Of a stretch of 64,000 bases of DNA, positions 53,181 through 61,762 are shown piece after piece. Under the pieces are notes generated by a model that did not search any database, had not been told where the DNA came from, and worked only from the letters and a program-made list of their open reading frames with translations. The DNA is from an uncultured Acidimicrobiales bacterium. GTDB taxonomy: Bacteria; Actinomycetota; Acidimicrobiia; Acidimicrobiales; SZUA-35. Made by a program: the position numbers and the translations under genes. Location: contig CALKZY010000016.1 in the NCBI GenBank assembly GCA_938002965.1, forward strand, positions 1-64,000, read 5' to 3'. Every line of letters starts with the position of its first letter. Position 1 is the first letter of the stretch.

Positions 53181-54746
53181 ATGGACAGACGGCCCAACGT
53201 TCTCTTGATCGTCACCGATCAGCACCGCCCCGACCATCTCGGATTCGGTGGCAACCCGATCATTCAAACACCGGTGCTTGATTCTCTGGCGGCACGGAGC
53301 ATGCGCTTCAACAACGCGTTTGTAGCCAACCCGTTGTGCCAGCCCAACCGGTGCTCGATGCTGACGATGCGTTATCCATCGGTGCACGGCACCCGACATA
53401 ATGGGATCGCCCTCGACTGGGATGCCAACACGTTCGTGCGCCGCCTTCGCTCTGTGGGCTACCGAACTGGGCTAGTTGGCAAAGGCCACTTTCAGAACTT
53501 CGAGCTGTTCCCTGATATCGCCCGCAAGCAGTTCGACTTTTCGCTCGACGAACAAGCTCGACTCACCGGTCTGCCGGGGACGAACAAGTGGGACAGCTAC
53601 GAGTCAATTGAACGCAATCTGGTTGAGCATGTCGTGTTCCCCGACGACTACTACGGGTTTAACCACGTCGAGATCTTGTCGAACCATGGCGACAAAGTCA
53701 CCGGTCACTACGTGGACTGGTTGCGCCGCAAGGGCCACGATTGGCATGAGATCGCTGGTCTCAAGAACGCCGAGTGGGTTCTTGAAGAATGGGGCGAGGT
53801 TCGCAAACCGAAGGCGCCCCCGGAGCTCTACCCGACAGCGTTTGTTGCCGAACGATCGGCTGACTGGATTGAATCTCGTGCCGTCGACACCGAGCCTTGG
53901 TTCTTGCAGTGCTCGTTCCCCGACCCCCACCACCCGTTCACTCCGCCGGGCCACTATGCCGACATGTATGACCCGGCCGACATGGTGTTGCCGTCTACAT
54001 TCAATGACCCCCATCAACAGTCGGCGGCGCATATCCAACGCATTGTTGCTGGGCGAGGTCAGCTAAACGACACGCCGATGCTTCAGGCGCCTGACGAAAA
54101 TCAGCTTCGTCACGCAATGGCCTTCGAGTTCGGGGCGATCTCGATGATCGACGACTCGGTAGCCCAGGTTCTTGGAGCGCTAGAACGCTCGGGTCAAGCC
54201 GACGACACCATTGTGGTCTTCACCTCGGATCACGGTGACATGTTCGGCGACCACGGCCTCATCCTCAAGATGTTTACGCACTACGACGGGGTTCTCCGAG
54301 TGCCGTTCACTATCAGCGGACCAGGCATTCAACCAGGAGCCACCGACTCGCTGTGCAACACCCTTGATCTCGGCGAGACCGTCCTCGACCTATGTAATGT
54401 CGACAGCTACTTCGGTTCACAAGGCCTCAGCCTTCGGCCCATCATCGACGACCCGACCACCGAGCTACGCCACGAGCTGCTCATCGAAGAAGACCAGATA
54501 CGCGACGGAATCAACGCCGGGGTGCAGCCCAGAATGCGAACGCTGGTCACCAAGAACGCTCGCATCACCCGCTACCAGAACGTTGATCGCCATGACCTCT
54601 ACGACCGAGCCAATGACCCCAACGAGCTCGAGAACCGCTGGAACGATGCGGCAAGCATCGAACTGCGACAAGAGATGGGTGAAAGGCTCACCGAGCACAT
54701 GATCGCCTCCGCCAACCCGAGTTATCGCCCCAACTACATCGCTTAG
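53181..54746 (+). CDS. Type I sulfatase, choline-sulfatase-like
   Basis: The 521-residue product has LIVTDQHRPDHLGFGG, formylglycine motif CQPNR at 53-57, GLVGKGHFQN, FPDPHHPFTPP and TSDHGDMFGDHGL, a common pattern in heparan/choline-type sulfatases. ATG 53181. It leads an operon with AhpD-like and MarR genes, 27 and 7 bases apart. Confidence 0.92.
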   Translation: MDRRPNVLLIVTDQHRPDHLGFGGNPIIQTPVLDSLAARSMRFNNAFVANPLCQPNRCSMLTMRYPSVHGTRHNGIALDWDANTFVRRLRSVGYRTGLVGKGHFQNFELFPDIARKQFDFSLDEQARLTGLPGTNKWDSYESIERNLVEHVVFPDDYYGFNHVEILSNHGDKVTGHYVDWLRRKGHDWHEIAGLKNAEWVLEEWGEVRKPKAPPELYPTAFVAERSADWIESRAVDTEPWFLQCSFPDPHHPFTPPGHYADMYDPADMVLPSTFNDPHQQSAAHIQRIVAGRGQLNDTPMLQAPDENQLRHAMAFEFGAISMIDDSVAQVLGALERSGQADDTIVVFTSDHGDMFGDHGLILKMFTHYDGVLRVPFTISGPGIQPGATDSLCNTLDLGETVLDLCNVDSYFGSQGLSLRPIIDDPTTELRHELLIEEDQIRDGINAGVQPRMRTLVTKNARITRYQNVDRHDLYDRANDPNELENRWNDAASIELRQEMGERLTEHMIASANPSYRPNYIA

Positions 54747-54773
54747 CCAGATTGAACCGAAGGAGCACACAAC

Positions 54774-55346
54774 GTGACTGACTATCAAGACCGTCAGGGA
54801 TTCGAGTTGAGCCAATGGCCCGAGATGCGCCAGATGGTGAACGACCTCGCCAGCTTGGTGTATACCGAACGAACGATTCCCCGAGAATATAAGTCGATGT
54901 TGTTCACGATGGCCAGCGTTGCCAGTGGCTGCACTCATTGCCAGTCGCACGGCGCCTACGCCCTGAATGGGATGGGGGTCGAAACCGAGCGAATTCAAGC
55001 GATCTGGGAGTACGAGACCTCGGATCTGTTCACTGACGCCGAGCGAGCGGGTCTGAACCTTGTCCGAGCGGCGGCTCAGTCGCCGAATGCGACGACTCCA
55101 GAGCATTTTGTCGAGCTTCGCAAGCACTACACCGACGAACAGATCGTTGAGATTATGGCCGTCAACTGTCTAGCCGGTTGGCTCAACCGTTGGAATGACA
55201 CCATTGCGACGGTCACTGATCAAGAATCGGTCGACTGGGCCATGGAGAATCTGACGCAGGTCGGTTGGACCCGCGGCAAACATGTTGGCGAGAGCCACGA
55301 GCAGCGGCCAGGCCATCCTCGTTCCGTCGGCTGGGTGAAGGAATAG
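54774..55346 (+). CDS. Carboxymuconolactone decarboxylase / AhpD-like protein
   Basis: The 190-residue product has the redox segment ASGCTHCQSHGAYAL with the CxxC and His of the AhpD fold, and LTEQI-like YTDEQIVEIMAVNCLAGWLN. GTG 54774 has AAGGAG upstream. Members reduce peroxides or act on lactones; which applies here is not clear. Confidence 0.85.
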   Translation: MTDYQDRQGFELSQWPEMRQMVNDLASLVYTERTIPREYKSMLFTMASVASGCTHCQSHGAYALNGMGVETERIQAIWEYETSDLFTDAERAGLNLVRAAAQSPNATTPEHFVELRKHYTDEQIVEIMAVNCLAGWLNRWNDTIATVTDQESVDWAMENLTQVGWTRGKHVGESHEQRPGHPRSVGWVKE

Positions 55347-55353
55347 GTACGAG

Positions 55354-55851
55354 GTGACCGAGCAGGGCATCACGGCGGAACGGTTGCTCGGACAACGTAT
55401 TCACGCGTTCAGCAACATGATTTCCGGGCACTTCTTTCGTCGCACCGAGCAGCCATTTGGCGTCAGTCTGGCCGAATGGCGGGTGCTTCGATCGGTTCTG
55501 TTGGAGCCGGGAACCTCGCAAGGCGAGATCGCAACATCGCAAGGTCTGAACGTCATGAACGTCAGTCGGGCCGTGGCCGGCCTTCGCCGCACCGGTTTGA
55601 TCGAGACGTCCGCCGACCCCGCCGACCGGCGGCGAACCCAGTTGTCACCAACTGAGCTTGGCCGCCAAATTGGCGCAGACATCACCGAACGAGAACGCCT
55701 CGTCTACGAGCATCTGTTTTCGGTGCTCAGCGGCGATGAGGTGACCCAGCTCAACCAGCTACTGGAGCGAGTAAACACCGCAATGCGAGACGAAGGATTG
55801 CCGGAGCCACCCACGCCCTCGCAGGATTGGGCGGCGTTGCTTAAGGAGTAG
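55354..55851 (+). CDS. MarR-family regulator
   Basis: The 165-residue product has the winged HTH TSQGEIATSQGLNVMNVSRA, VAGLRRTGLIETSADPADRR, RTQLSPTELG. GTG 55354 is 7 bases after the AhpD-like stop. It probably controls this sulfatase operon and perhaps the transporter that follows the operator-like repeat at 55935. Confidence 0.88.
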   Translation: MTEQGITAERLLGQRIHAFSNMISGHFFRRTEQPFGVSLAEWRVLRSVLLEPGTSQGEIATSQGLNVMNVSRAVAGLRRTGLIETSADPADRRRTQLSPTELGRQIGADITERERLVYEHLFSVLSGDEVTQLNQLLERVNTAMRDEGLPEPPTPSQDWAALLKE

Positions 55852-55934
55852 GCCAACGCCTGACGAGCCCAAGACAATCGGTTGGGATTCCTTGACAACG
55901 GTCACACGGGAGGGAAAGATAGTTGCCGGGCAGA

Positions 55935-55954
55935 TTGTTAACGTTCGTGAACAA
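55935..55954. promoter_or_regulatory. Inverted repeat upstream of the solute-binding protein gene
   Basis: TTGTTAACG and CGTGAACAA are inverted around TT with one mismatch. The site lies 27 bases ahead of the ATG of the binding-protein gene and is a candidate target of the MarR protein. Confidence 0.5.
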
Positions 55955-55981
55955 TTCACGGGCCAACCATGAAGGGGAACA

Positions 55982-57682
55982 ATGGCAAACTCGAGACTGA
56001 TGCGCCTGTTAGCCATGCTGTTGGCTTTCGCCATGTTGGCAGCGGCATGCGGAGGCGGAGACGATACCGCCAGCGATGATAGTGATGACGAGACGGCGAC
56101 AACGGCCGCAGCAGCCGATGAGCCGGACGAAGAGGTCGATACCGAGATCGAGGAGGTCGATGACGTCGGCACGGTCGATGTCGATGAAGAAGCGGCCAAC
56201 TGCGCCTCGGCCGTCGAACTAGAGGTCGGGGAGTACAACCCAGGTCCTGGTCTCGAGGTCGGCCTGGGATTTCAGCTCACCGGAGGCTTCAATCCCCACA
56301 ACAACCAGGCTCCTGCCGCGTTCACCTACTACGGCTGGATGTATGAAGGCCTGGTTCGTCAAGACGCTGCCACGGGCGGAATTGTGCCATGGCTGGCCAA
56401 GTGTTTTGAAACCTCTGAAGCTGGCGACCAGCTCACCTTCTTCCTTCACGAAGGTGTGACCTTCCACGATGGAACGCCGTTCAACGCCGAAGCCGTTGTG
56501 GCCAACATCGAGTTCATCAAGACCGCCGGACCACCTGAGGTGCTACCGCCGGTTGCCGGTCAGATGGCTCTGGTCGATTCCGTCGAAGCAATCGATGACC
56601 TCACGGTGCAGTTCAATCTCAGTGCGCCGGCTGCGGCCCTAGTGCTCAGTGGCCTGATCCGTAACTCGGGTCTCATGGTGTCGCCTGCTTCGCTGGGCAA
56701 CGCTGCCGCCAACCCGTCAGGCACGGGCCCCTACATGATGGACAGTGAGAACGCTGACCACACTGACATCAATTTGGCTGGATTCCCGGACTATTGGCAG
56801 CCGCAGCTGGTCGGAGCCGAAACCGCCAGGCTTCAAGGTGGCCTTAGCCCGCAGGCCCGTCTCGATGGGGTTGTTGCCGGCCAGTTCGATATCGCGACCG
56901 TCAACAACACTGAACAGGATCTTGTTCCTGCATTCAGTACCGACATCTCGGTTCGTATCGGTTTCGTGGTGGCTGACTGGCAAGGTGAGCAGATTCCGGC
57001 GCTGGCCAACAAAGATGTTCGCTGTGCCATGAGCGCCGCACTCAACCGGTCTGGAATCGTGGAGACAATCGGGCAGAGCCCGGACTCCGCCATCCGGCAG
57101 TTCGCGGTGAGTCCGACCGATTATGCCTATGTCGACGACCTTGAGTCACCCGAGTTTGACCTCGAATTGGCCCAGAGCCTGATGGACGCCAGTGGCGAAG
57201 AGGGTTTCGACTTCAGCAACGGGCATCTCCCCGGTGGTTTCTGGCCAGCTACTGCGTCGGCCTACAGCGGCGCCCTGGCCGAAATCGGCATCACCATGAA
57301 CAACGAGGCGCTTGATCCGCCTGGTGCCGGCGAGATGTTTGCTCGCCTGGCCAAAGCCCAGCACCCCGTGCAGATCGTGGCCTACAACGAGCCAAACGCC
57401 TTGATGTCACTGATCGCCCGTACCGGCGAAGGTGGCCTCAACCCATCGAAGGTGTCGCCTGACGGCGTCGTTGAGCTGGTCAACGCGGCCAAGGGCAAGT
57501 CCTTTGAGGACGGCGAGGCTGACGTTGCCGCCGCCTGGAAGATCATGGTTGAAGAGTGCATCTTCAACATTGGGTTCGCACTGTTTACCACGATGGGTCA
57601 CCAGGAGAACATCACTGGTGTTGACCACGTGCAGGGCATTCCCGTCACCTTCTGGCCGCACGGCGTCCGCAAGGAAGGCTAG
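55982..57682 (+). CDS. ABC transporter solute-binding lipoprotein, family 5
   Basis: The 566-residue product has a lipobox LAAAC (C23), an acidic Asp/Thr/Glu linker to about residue 75, then the DppA/OppA fold (WMYEGLVRQDAATGGIVPWL, FHDGTPFNAEAVVANIEFIK, NPSGTGPYM, VRCAMSAALNR). It binds peptides or other organic ligands outside the cell for the permeases downstream. The linker is a common actinobacterial feature. Ligand unknown; sulfatase neighbours hint at sulfated substrates. Confidence 0.92.
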   Translation: MANSRLMRLLAMLLAFAMLAAACGGGDDTASDDSDDETATTAAAADEPDEEVDTEIEEVDDVGTVDVDEEAANCASAVELEVGEYNPGPGLEVGLGFQLTGGFNPHNNQAPAAFTYYGWMYEGLVRQDAATGGIVPWLAKCFETSEAGDQLTFFLHEGVTFHDGTPFNAEAVVANIEFIKTAGPPEVLPPVAGQMALVDSVEAIDDLTVQFNLSAPAAALVLSGLIRNSGLMVSPASLGNAAANPSGTGPYMMDSENADHTDINLAGFPDYWQPQLVGAETARLQGGLSPQARLDGVVAGQFDIATVNNTEQDLVPAFSTDISVRIGFVVADWQGEQIPALANKDVRCAMSAALNRSGIVETIGQSPDSAIRQFAVSPTDYAYVDDLESPEFDLELAQSLMDASGEEGFDFSNGHLPGGFWPATASAYSGALAEIGITMNNEALDPPGAGEMFARLAKAQHPVQIVAYNEPNALMSLIARTGEGGLNPSKVSPDGVVELVNAAKGKSFEDGEADVAAAWKIMVEECIFNIGFALFTTMGHQENITGVDHVQGIPVTFWPHGVRKEG

Positions 57683-57704
57683 TCACGCCAAAGTTATGAA
57701 CTGA

Positions 57705-57733
57705 CGAGGTCCCGGGCTCGACCCGGGACCTCG
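57705..57733 (+). terminator. Strong hairpin after the binding-protein gene
   Basis: CGAGGTCCCGGG (57705-57716) pairs perfectly with CCCGGGACCTCG (57722-57733) around CTCGA. Only a short T run (GTCGTTTCG) follows, so it may end or attenuate transcription, or protect the upstream mRNA, giving more binding protein than permease. Confidence 0.7.
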
Positions 57734-57776
57734 GTCGTTTCGTGCACTACGATCACCTCAATGGGGGCCTACTGAG

Positions 57777-58733
57777 TTGGCGAGATACATCGGGTTCAGG
57801 ATCCTGGCAACGATTCCGTTGCTGTTCGCTATCGCCGTCGTCACCTTCCTTATCGCCGTCGCCATGGAGGCCAACGGCTCAATTGCCGGCCAGGTGTGCG
57901 GCGAGGGTGCCACCCTCGAATGCATAAGCGAAGTCGAAGAGAGCCTTGGACTAAACGAGCCGCTGCCGGCTCGATTCGTGGGGTGGCTCGGCGGTGCTGT
58001 GCAAGGCGACCTGGGCGTTTCGCTACTGGATCGAAACGCGTCGGTTAGTGAGCTCATCGGCGAGCGAATCTGGCCAACCCTCAGCATCGTTGGCCTCAGT
58101 CTCATTATCGGCGTGTCGCTTGGAATGCTCATGGGCATTCTCGCGGCGATCCGACCCGGCGGGCTGCTTGATAGAGCGTTATCGGTTATCGCAGCCAGCG
58201 TGATCGCTGCCCCGGGCTTCATTATCGGCATGTTGTTGGCGTGGGGAATCGCGGTAGAGCTTGGTTGGCTTGATCCGCTGGGATACACGCCGTTTACCGA
58301 GTCGGCTGGTGGGTGGTTCAAGTCAATTCTGCTGCCCTCGATCGCCCTCGGAATGCCGACTATCGCCATTATGCAACGCCAACTTCGCAGCTCGATGGCC
58401 AACGCCCTCCAGTCACGTTATGTGTTGGCCGCCCGGGCCCGAGGTGTCGGTCGAGCTACTCTCATCGGTCGCCACGCCCTGCCGAATGCCATGGTGCCGA
58501 CGGTGACCGTCATTGGTTTTCGTGCCGCGGCGGCCATTGGTTTGACCACCGCCATCGAGATTGTGTTCGGCATTCGTGGCATGGGTGAAATGCTGGTCAC
58601 CTCGATTCTCAACCGCAACGTGACCGTGCTCCAAGGCGGCATGTTAGTTGTGGGCCTGGTAGTGGCTTCAGTGAACTTGTTGGTCGATATCAGCTACGGG
58701 TTCTTGAACCCGAAGGTGCGGCTTACCAAGTGA
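57777..58733 (+). CDS. ABC transporter permease, DppB/OppB type
   Basis: The 318-residue product has six membrane helices and the EAA-type loop AARARGVGRATLIGRHALPN, then AIEIVFGIRGMGEML. Start TTG 57777. It overlaps the next gene by ATG-like GTGA (58730-58733). Confidence 0.9.
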   Translation: MARYIGFRILATIPLLFAIAVVTFLIAVAMEANGSIAGQVCGEGATLECISEVEESLGLNEPLPARFVGWLGGAVQGDLGVSLLDRNASVSELIGERIWPTLSIVGLSLIIGVSLGMLMGILAAIRPGGLLDRALSVIAASVIAAPGFIIGMLLAWGIAVELGWLDPLGYTPFTESAGGWFKSILLPSIALGMPTIAIMQRQLRSSMANALQSRYVLAARARGVGRATLIGRHALPNAMVPTVTVIGFRAAAAIGLTTAIEIVFGIRGMGEMLVTSILNRNVTVLQGGMLVVGLVVASVNLLVDISYGFLNPKVRLTK

Positions 58734-60667
58734 GTGGCACCACAGCAAAACCGGACTCGCCTCGCCGTCGTTTCTGGCGTCGACTGCTGAGAAATCCACT
58801 GGGTGTTTTCTCACTGATCTGGTTCATGATTTTGCTGGTGGCATGGGTATGGCCCGAGCTGCTTGCCACCCACGACCCCTTCAAACAAGACGTCACGCTG
58901 CAGCGGCTCTACGAGTTGCCCAGCGGCGATCATTGGCTTGGCACTGACGGCTTTGGGCGAGATTTCTACAGTCGAGTGATATTCGGCGCCAGCTTCGCCT
59001 TTCGGTCGATCGTGATTGCCATGACGATCGCGGTAGGAGTAGGCGTGCCGCTCGGGCTGTTCTCAGGCTGGCGAGGAGGACGAATCGACCGGGCCATCAT
59101 GTGGGTCAACGACGTGCTCTTCTCGCTGCCGATTATCTTGCTTGCCATGGCCGTCATCATCATCTTGACGCCGTCGCTCGACAACGCCATGATCGGGGTC
59201 GGCATCGCCATGTCGACGAGGTTCACCCGTCTTACTCGGGCTGTGACCTTGCAAGAAAAGGAAGAGCTGTACGTCGATGCTGCCCGAATATCGGGCTTAT
59301 CGACACGCAAGATCCTGACCCGCTACATCGCTCCAAATCTCTTTTCGTCGCTCATCGTGCAAGCGGCGATTATCTCGGGTGCGGTCATCTTGATCGGTGC
59401 CACCCTGAGCTTCCTTGGCATCGGAGGCAGCCTTGACGATCCGGATTGGGGCGTCATGCTCAACCGCGGCCGCGAGCTCTTTCGCGTCGAGGGAGTATGG
59501 CAGATTGTTCCACCTGGAATGGCCCTGGTCTTGACTGTCTTGGCCTTCAACTTGCTCGGCGATGCCATACGCGATGCCATAGGACGAGACTCGAGCAACA
59601 ACGCCCTCAGCATTTCTAAGCGGACCCAGGTTGCAGCCGCTGAAACAGCTCATGCCTCCGGCGACGACGTCGTGCTGTCAGTACGGGACATGGACGTGGA
59701 GTTTCCGGGGCAAGGCGATCAGGTCAGCCAGATTCTTGAAGGTGTCTCGCTGGAGGTGCGAGCCGGCGAGACATTGGGTGTCGTCGGCGAGTCAGGCTCA
59801 GGTAAGAGCATGACGATGCTGTCAGCTCTTGGGCTTACCCCGGCCCCAGGCCAGATGACCCGCGGCAGCGTTCAGTTCGATGGTCGAGACGTCACTAATC
59901 TCTCGGAGCGAGATTGGCGATCGCTCCGAGGCAATGACATCGGCATTATCTTCCAAGAGCCAATTGCCGTACTAAACCCGTCGATCAAGGTCGGCAAACA
60001 GATCGCTGAGCCGCTCCGAATTCACCTCGGCATGACCAAGGCCGCGGCTCGTACTCGGGCAGCCGAGTTGTTGGCCGAGGTCCGTGTCCCAGATCCTGAG
60101 CGTCGGCTCGATCAGTATCCACACGAGTTCTCCGGTGGTATGGCCCAGCGAGTTGGCATTGCCATGGCGCTTGCCTGTGAACCGAAGCTTCTCATCGCTG
60201 ATGAACCTTCAACCGCGTTGGACGTCACGGTGCAAGGCCAGATTCTCGATCTCTTGGCCGAGGTGCAGCAACGCCACAACATGGCCATCATCTTGATCAC
60301 CCATGATCTGGGCGTCATCGCCGAGACGGCTGACCGTGTGCTTGTCATGTACGGCGGGCAAGTGGTCGAGACCGCCGCCGCTGAAGACGTGTTTTTCAAC
60401 CCAAAGCACCCCTACAGCAAGGCACTGCTTGACACCATGCCTCAAAGCCACGATGGCGTAGGAGACTTACCCACCATTGAGGGCATAGTGCCCTCACCTT
60501 CGGCTTGGCCCAAGGGCTGTCGCTTTGCCCCACGATGCGATTTCGCCACCGATGCCTGCACCAGCGGTGTGCCGCCACTTGAAGCGGTGTCCGGAGACCT
60601 GGTGCGGTGCGTTAGAACCCACGAAATCACACTGGGCGCGCCAGCTACTAGCGGGAGCGGCTCATGA
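58730..60667 (+). CDS. Fused ABC permease (DppC type) and ATPase (DppD type)
   Basis: The 645-residue product joins a permease (residues 1-300: HDPFKQDVTLQRLYELPSGD, WLGTDGFGRDFYSRVIFGAS, six helices, DAARISGLSTRKILTRYIAP) to an ATPase (315-645: GESGSGKS about 354-361, LSGG-type FSGGMAQRVGIAMALA, LLIADEPSTALDV, and a C-terminal Cys cluster CRFAPRCDFATDAC). GTG 58730 overlaps the preceding stop. The fusion fixes permease and ATPase in one chain. Confidence 0.93.
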   Translation: MSGTTAKPDSPRRRFWRRLLRNPLGVFSLIWFMILLVAWVWPELLATHDPFKQDVTLQRLYELPSGDHWLGTDGFGRDFYSRVIFGASFAFRSIVIAMTIAVGVGVPLGLFSGWRGGRIDRAIMWVNDVLFSLPIILLAMAVIIILTPSLDNAMIGVGIAMSTRFTRLTRAVTLQEKEELYVDAARISGLSTRKILTRYIAPNLFSSLIVQAAIISGAVILIGATLSFLGIGGSLDDPDWGVMLNRGRELFRVEGVWQIVPPGMALVLTVLAFNLLGDAIRDAIGRDSSNNALSISKRTQVAAAETAHASGDDVVLSVRDMDVEFPGQGDQVSQILEGVSLEVRAGETLGVVGESGSGKSMTMLSALGLTPAPGQMTRGSVQFDGRDVTNLSERDWRSLRGNDIGIIFQEPIAVLNPSIKVGKQIAEPLRIHLGMTKAAARTRAAELLAEVRVPDPERRLDQYPHEFSGGMAQRVGIAMALACEPKLLIADEPSTALDVTVQGQILDLLAEVQQRHNMAIILITHDLGVIAETADRVLVMYGGQVVETAAAEDVFFNPKHPYSKALLDTMPQSHDGVGDLPTIEGIVPSPSAWPKGCRFAPRCDFATDACTSGVPPLEAVSGDLVRCVRTHEITLGAPATSGSGS

Positions 60668-61752
60668 CCGTCGACTTGTCGCCAGTGACTGAGGCCCAAT
60701 CGTCATCTCAAGGACAGCAAACCTCGTTCTTTGAAGTGCGGGATCTCCACGTCCGCTTCGCCAGCCGAGGAAAGCTCATCGGCGCTGCGCCACCTCCGGT
60801 AAAGGCAGTAAATGGCGTTTCGTTTGCCATTGAACCGGAGCGCACGTTTGGCTTGGTCGGTGAGTCGGGTTCCGGTAAGTCGACCGTGGCCCGGGCCATC
60901 TTGCAGCTGGTGGACATCCACGCCGGATCGATTATTCTCGAAGGGGAAGACGTCACAACGGTTCCCCGTTCTGACGAGCTGGCATTCCGCAAACGGGTCC
61001 AGGCTGTACTTCAAGACCCGTTCTCGTCGCTGAACCAGGTTCACCAGACCCGCAGGATTATCGGCGATCCTATTACTCGCCACTACGGCACCTCGGGTGA
61101 GGATCTTGATACCGCTGTCATGCAGCTGCTCGATGATGTCGGGTTGGCTCGCGAGTTTCTTGATCGATATCCCTACGAGATGTCCGGTGGGCAACGCCAG
61201 CGCGTTTCCATCGCTCGGGCTCTAGCCGTCGAGCCGAGGTTGATCATCGCAGATGAGGCCACGAGCGCCCTCGACGTTTCGATCCAAAGCCAAGTCATCA
61301 ACGTGCTTAAACGCATCCAAGACGAGAGCGGTGTCTCGTTTCTGTTCATCGCTCACGATCTCGAAGTTGTCCGCCACGTCAGCCATGACGTTGGCGTGAT
61401 GTACCTCGGATACCTGGTGGAGAAAGGCGACTCCGAAGGGATCTACGCCGGTCCCACCCACCCCTACACCGAGATGTTGATTGCGTCGATTCCGATGCCC
61501 GATCCGGTTGAGCAACGCAAACGACGAGAGTTGCGGCAGGCGTTCATCAACGCCGAACCGCCGTCGCCATCCAACATGCCAAGCGGCTGTCCGTTCGCCA
61601 ACCGCTGTCCGGTAGCAATGGATATCTGTACGCAGGTAATGCCAGAACCCGCACCGGCTCATCATGGCGGTGAGGTCCGATGCCACTTGCATACCTCAGG
61701 ACCGGAACTGGCGGGCGAGTCGGTCGTTTCGTTCATCAAGAGCAAAGCCTGA
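60664..61752 (+). CDS. ABC transporter ATPase, DppF/OppF type
   Basis: The 362-residue product has GESGSGKSTVAR (about 67-78), YPYEMSGGQRQRVSIARALA, LIIADEATSALDVS and the OppF C-terminal Cys cluster CPFANRCPVAMDIC. ATG 60664 overlaps the preceding stop. It completes the uptake system with the fused protein. Confidence 0.94.
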   Translation: MTVDLSPVTEAQSSSQGQQTSFFEVRDLHVRFASRGKLIGAAPPPVKAVNGVSFAIEPERTFGLVGESGSGKSTVARAILQLVDIHAGSIILEGEDVTTVPRSDELAFRKRVQAVLQDPFSSLNQVHQTRRIIGDPITRHYGTSGEDLDTAVMQLLDDVGLAREFLDRYPYEMSGGQRQRVSIARALAVEPRLIIADEATSALDVSIQSQVINVLKRIQDESGVSFLFIAHDLEVVRHVSHDVGVMYLGYLVEKGDSEGIYAGPTHPYTEMLIASIPMPDPVEQRKRRELRQAFINAEPPSPSNMPSGCPFANRCPVAMDICTQVMPEPAPAHHGGEVRCHLHTSGPELAGESVVSFIKSKA

Positions 61753-61762
61753 TCAGTAGTCG

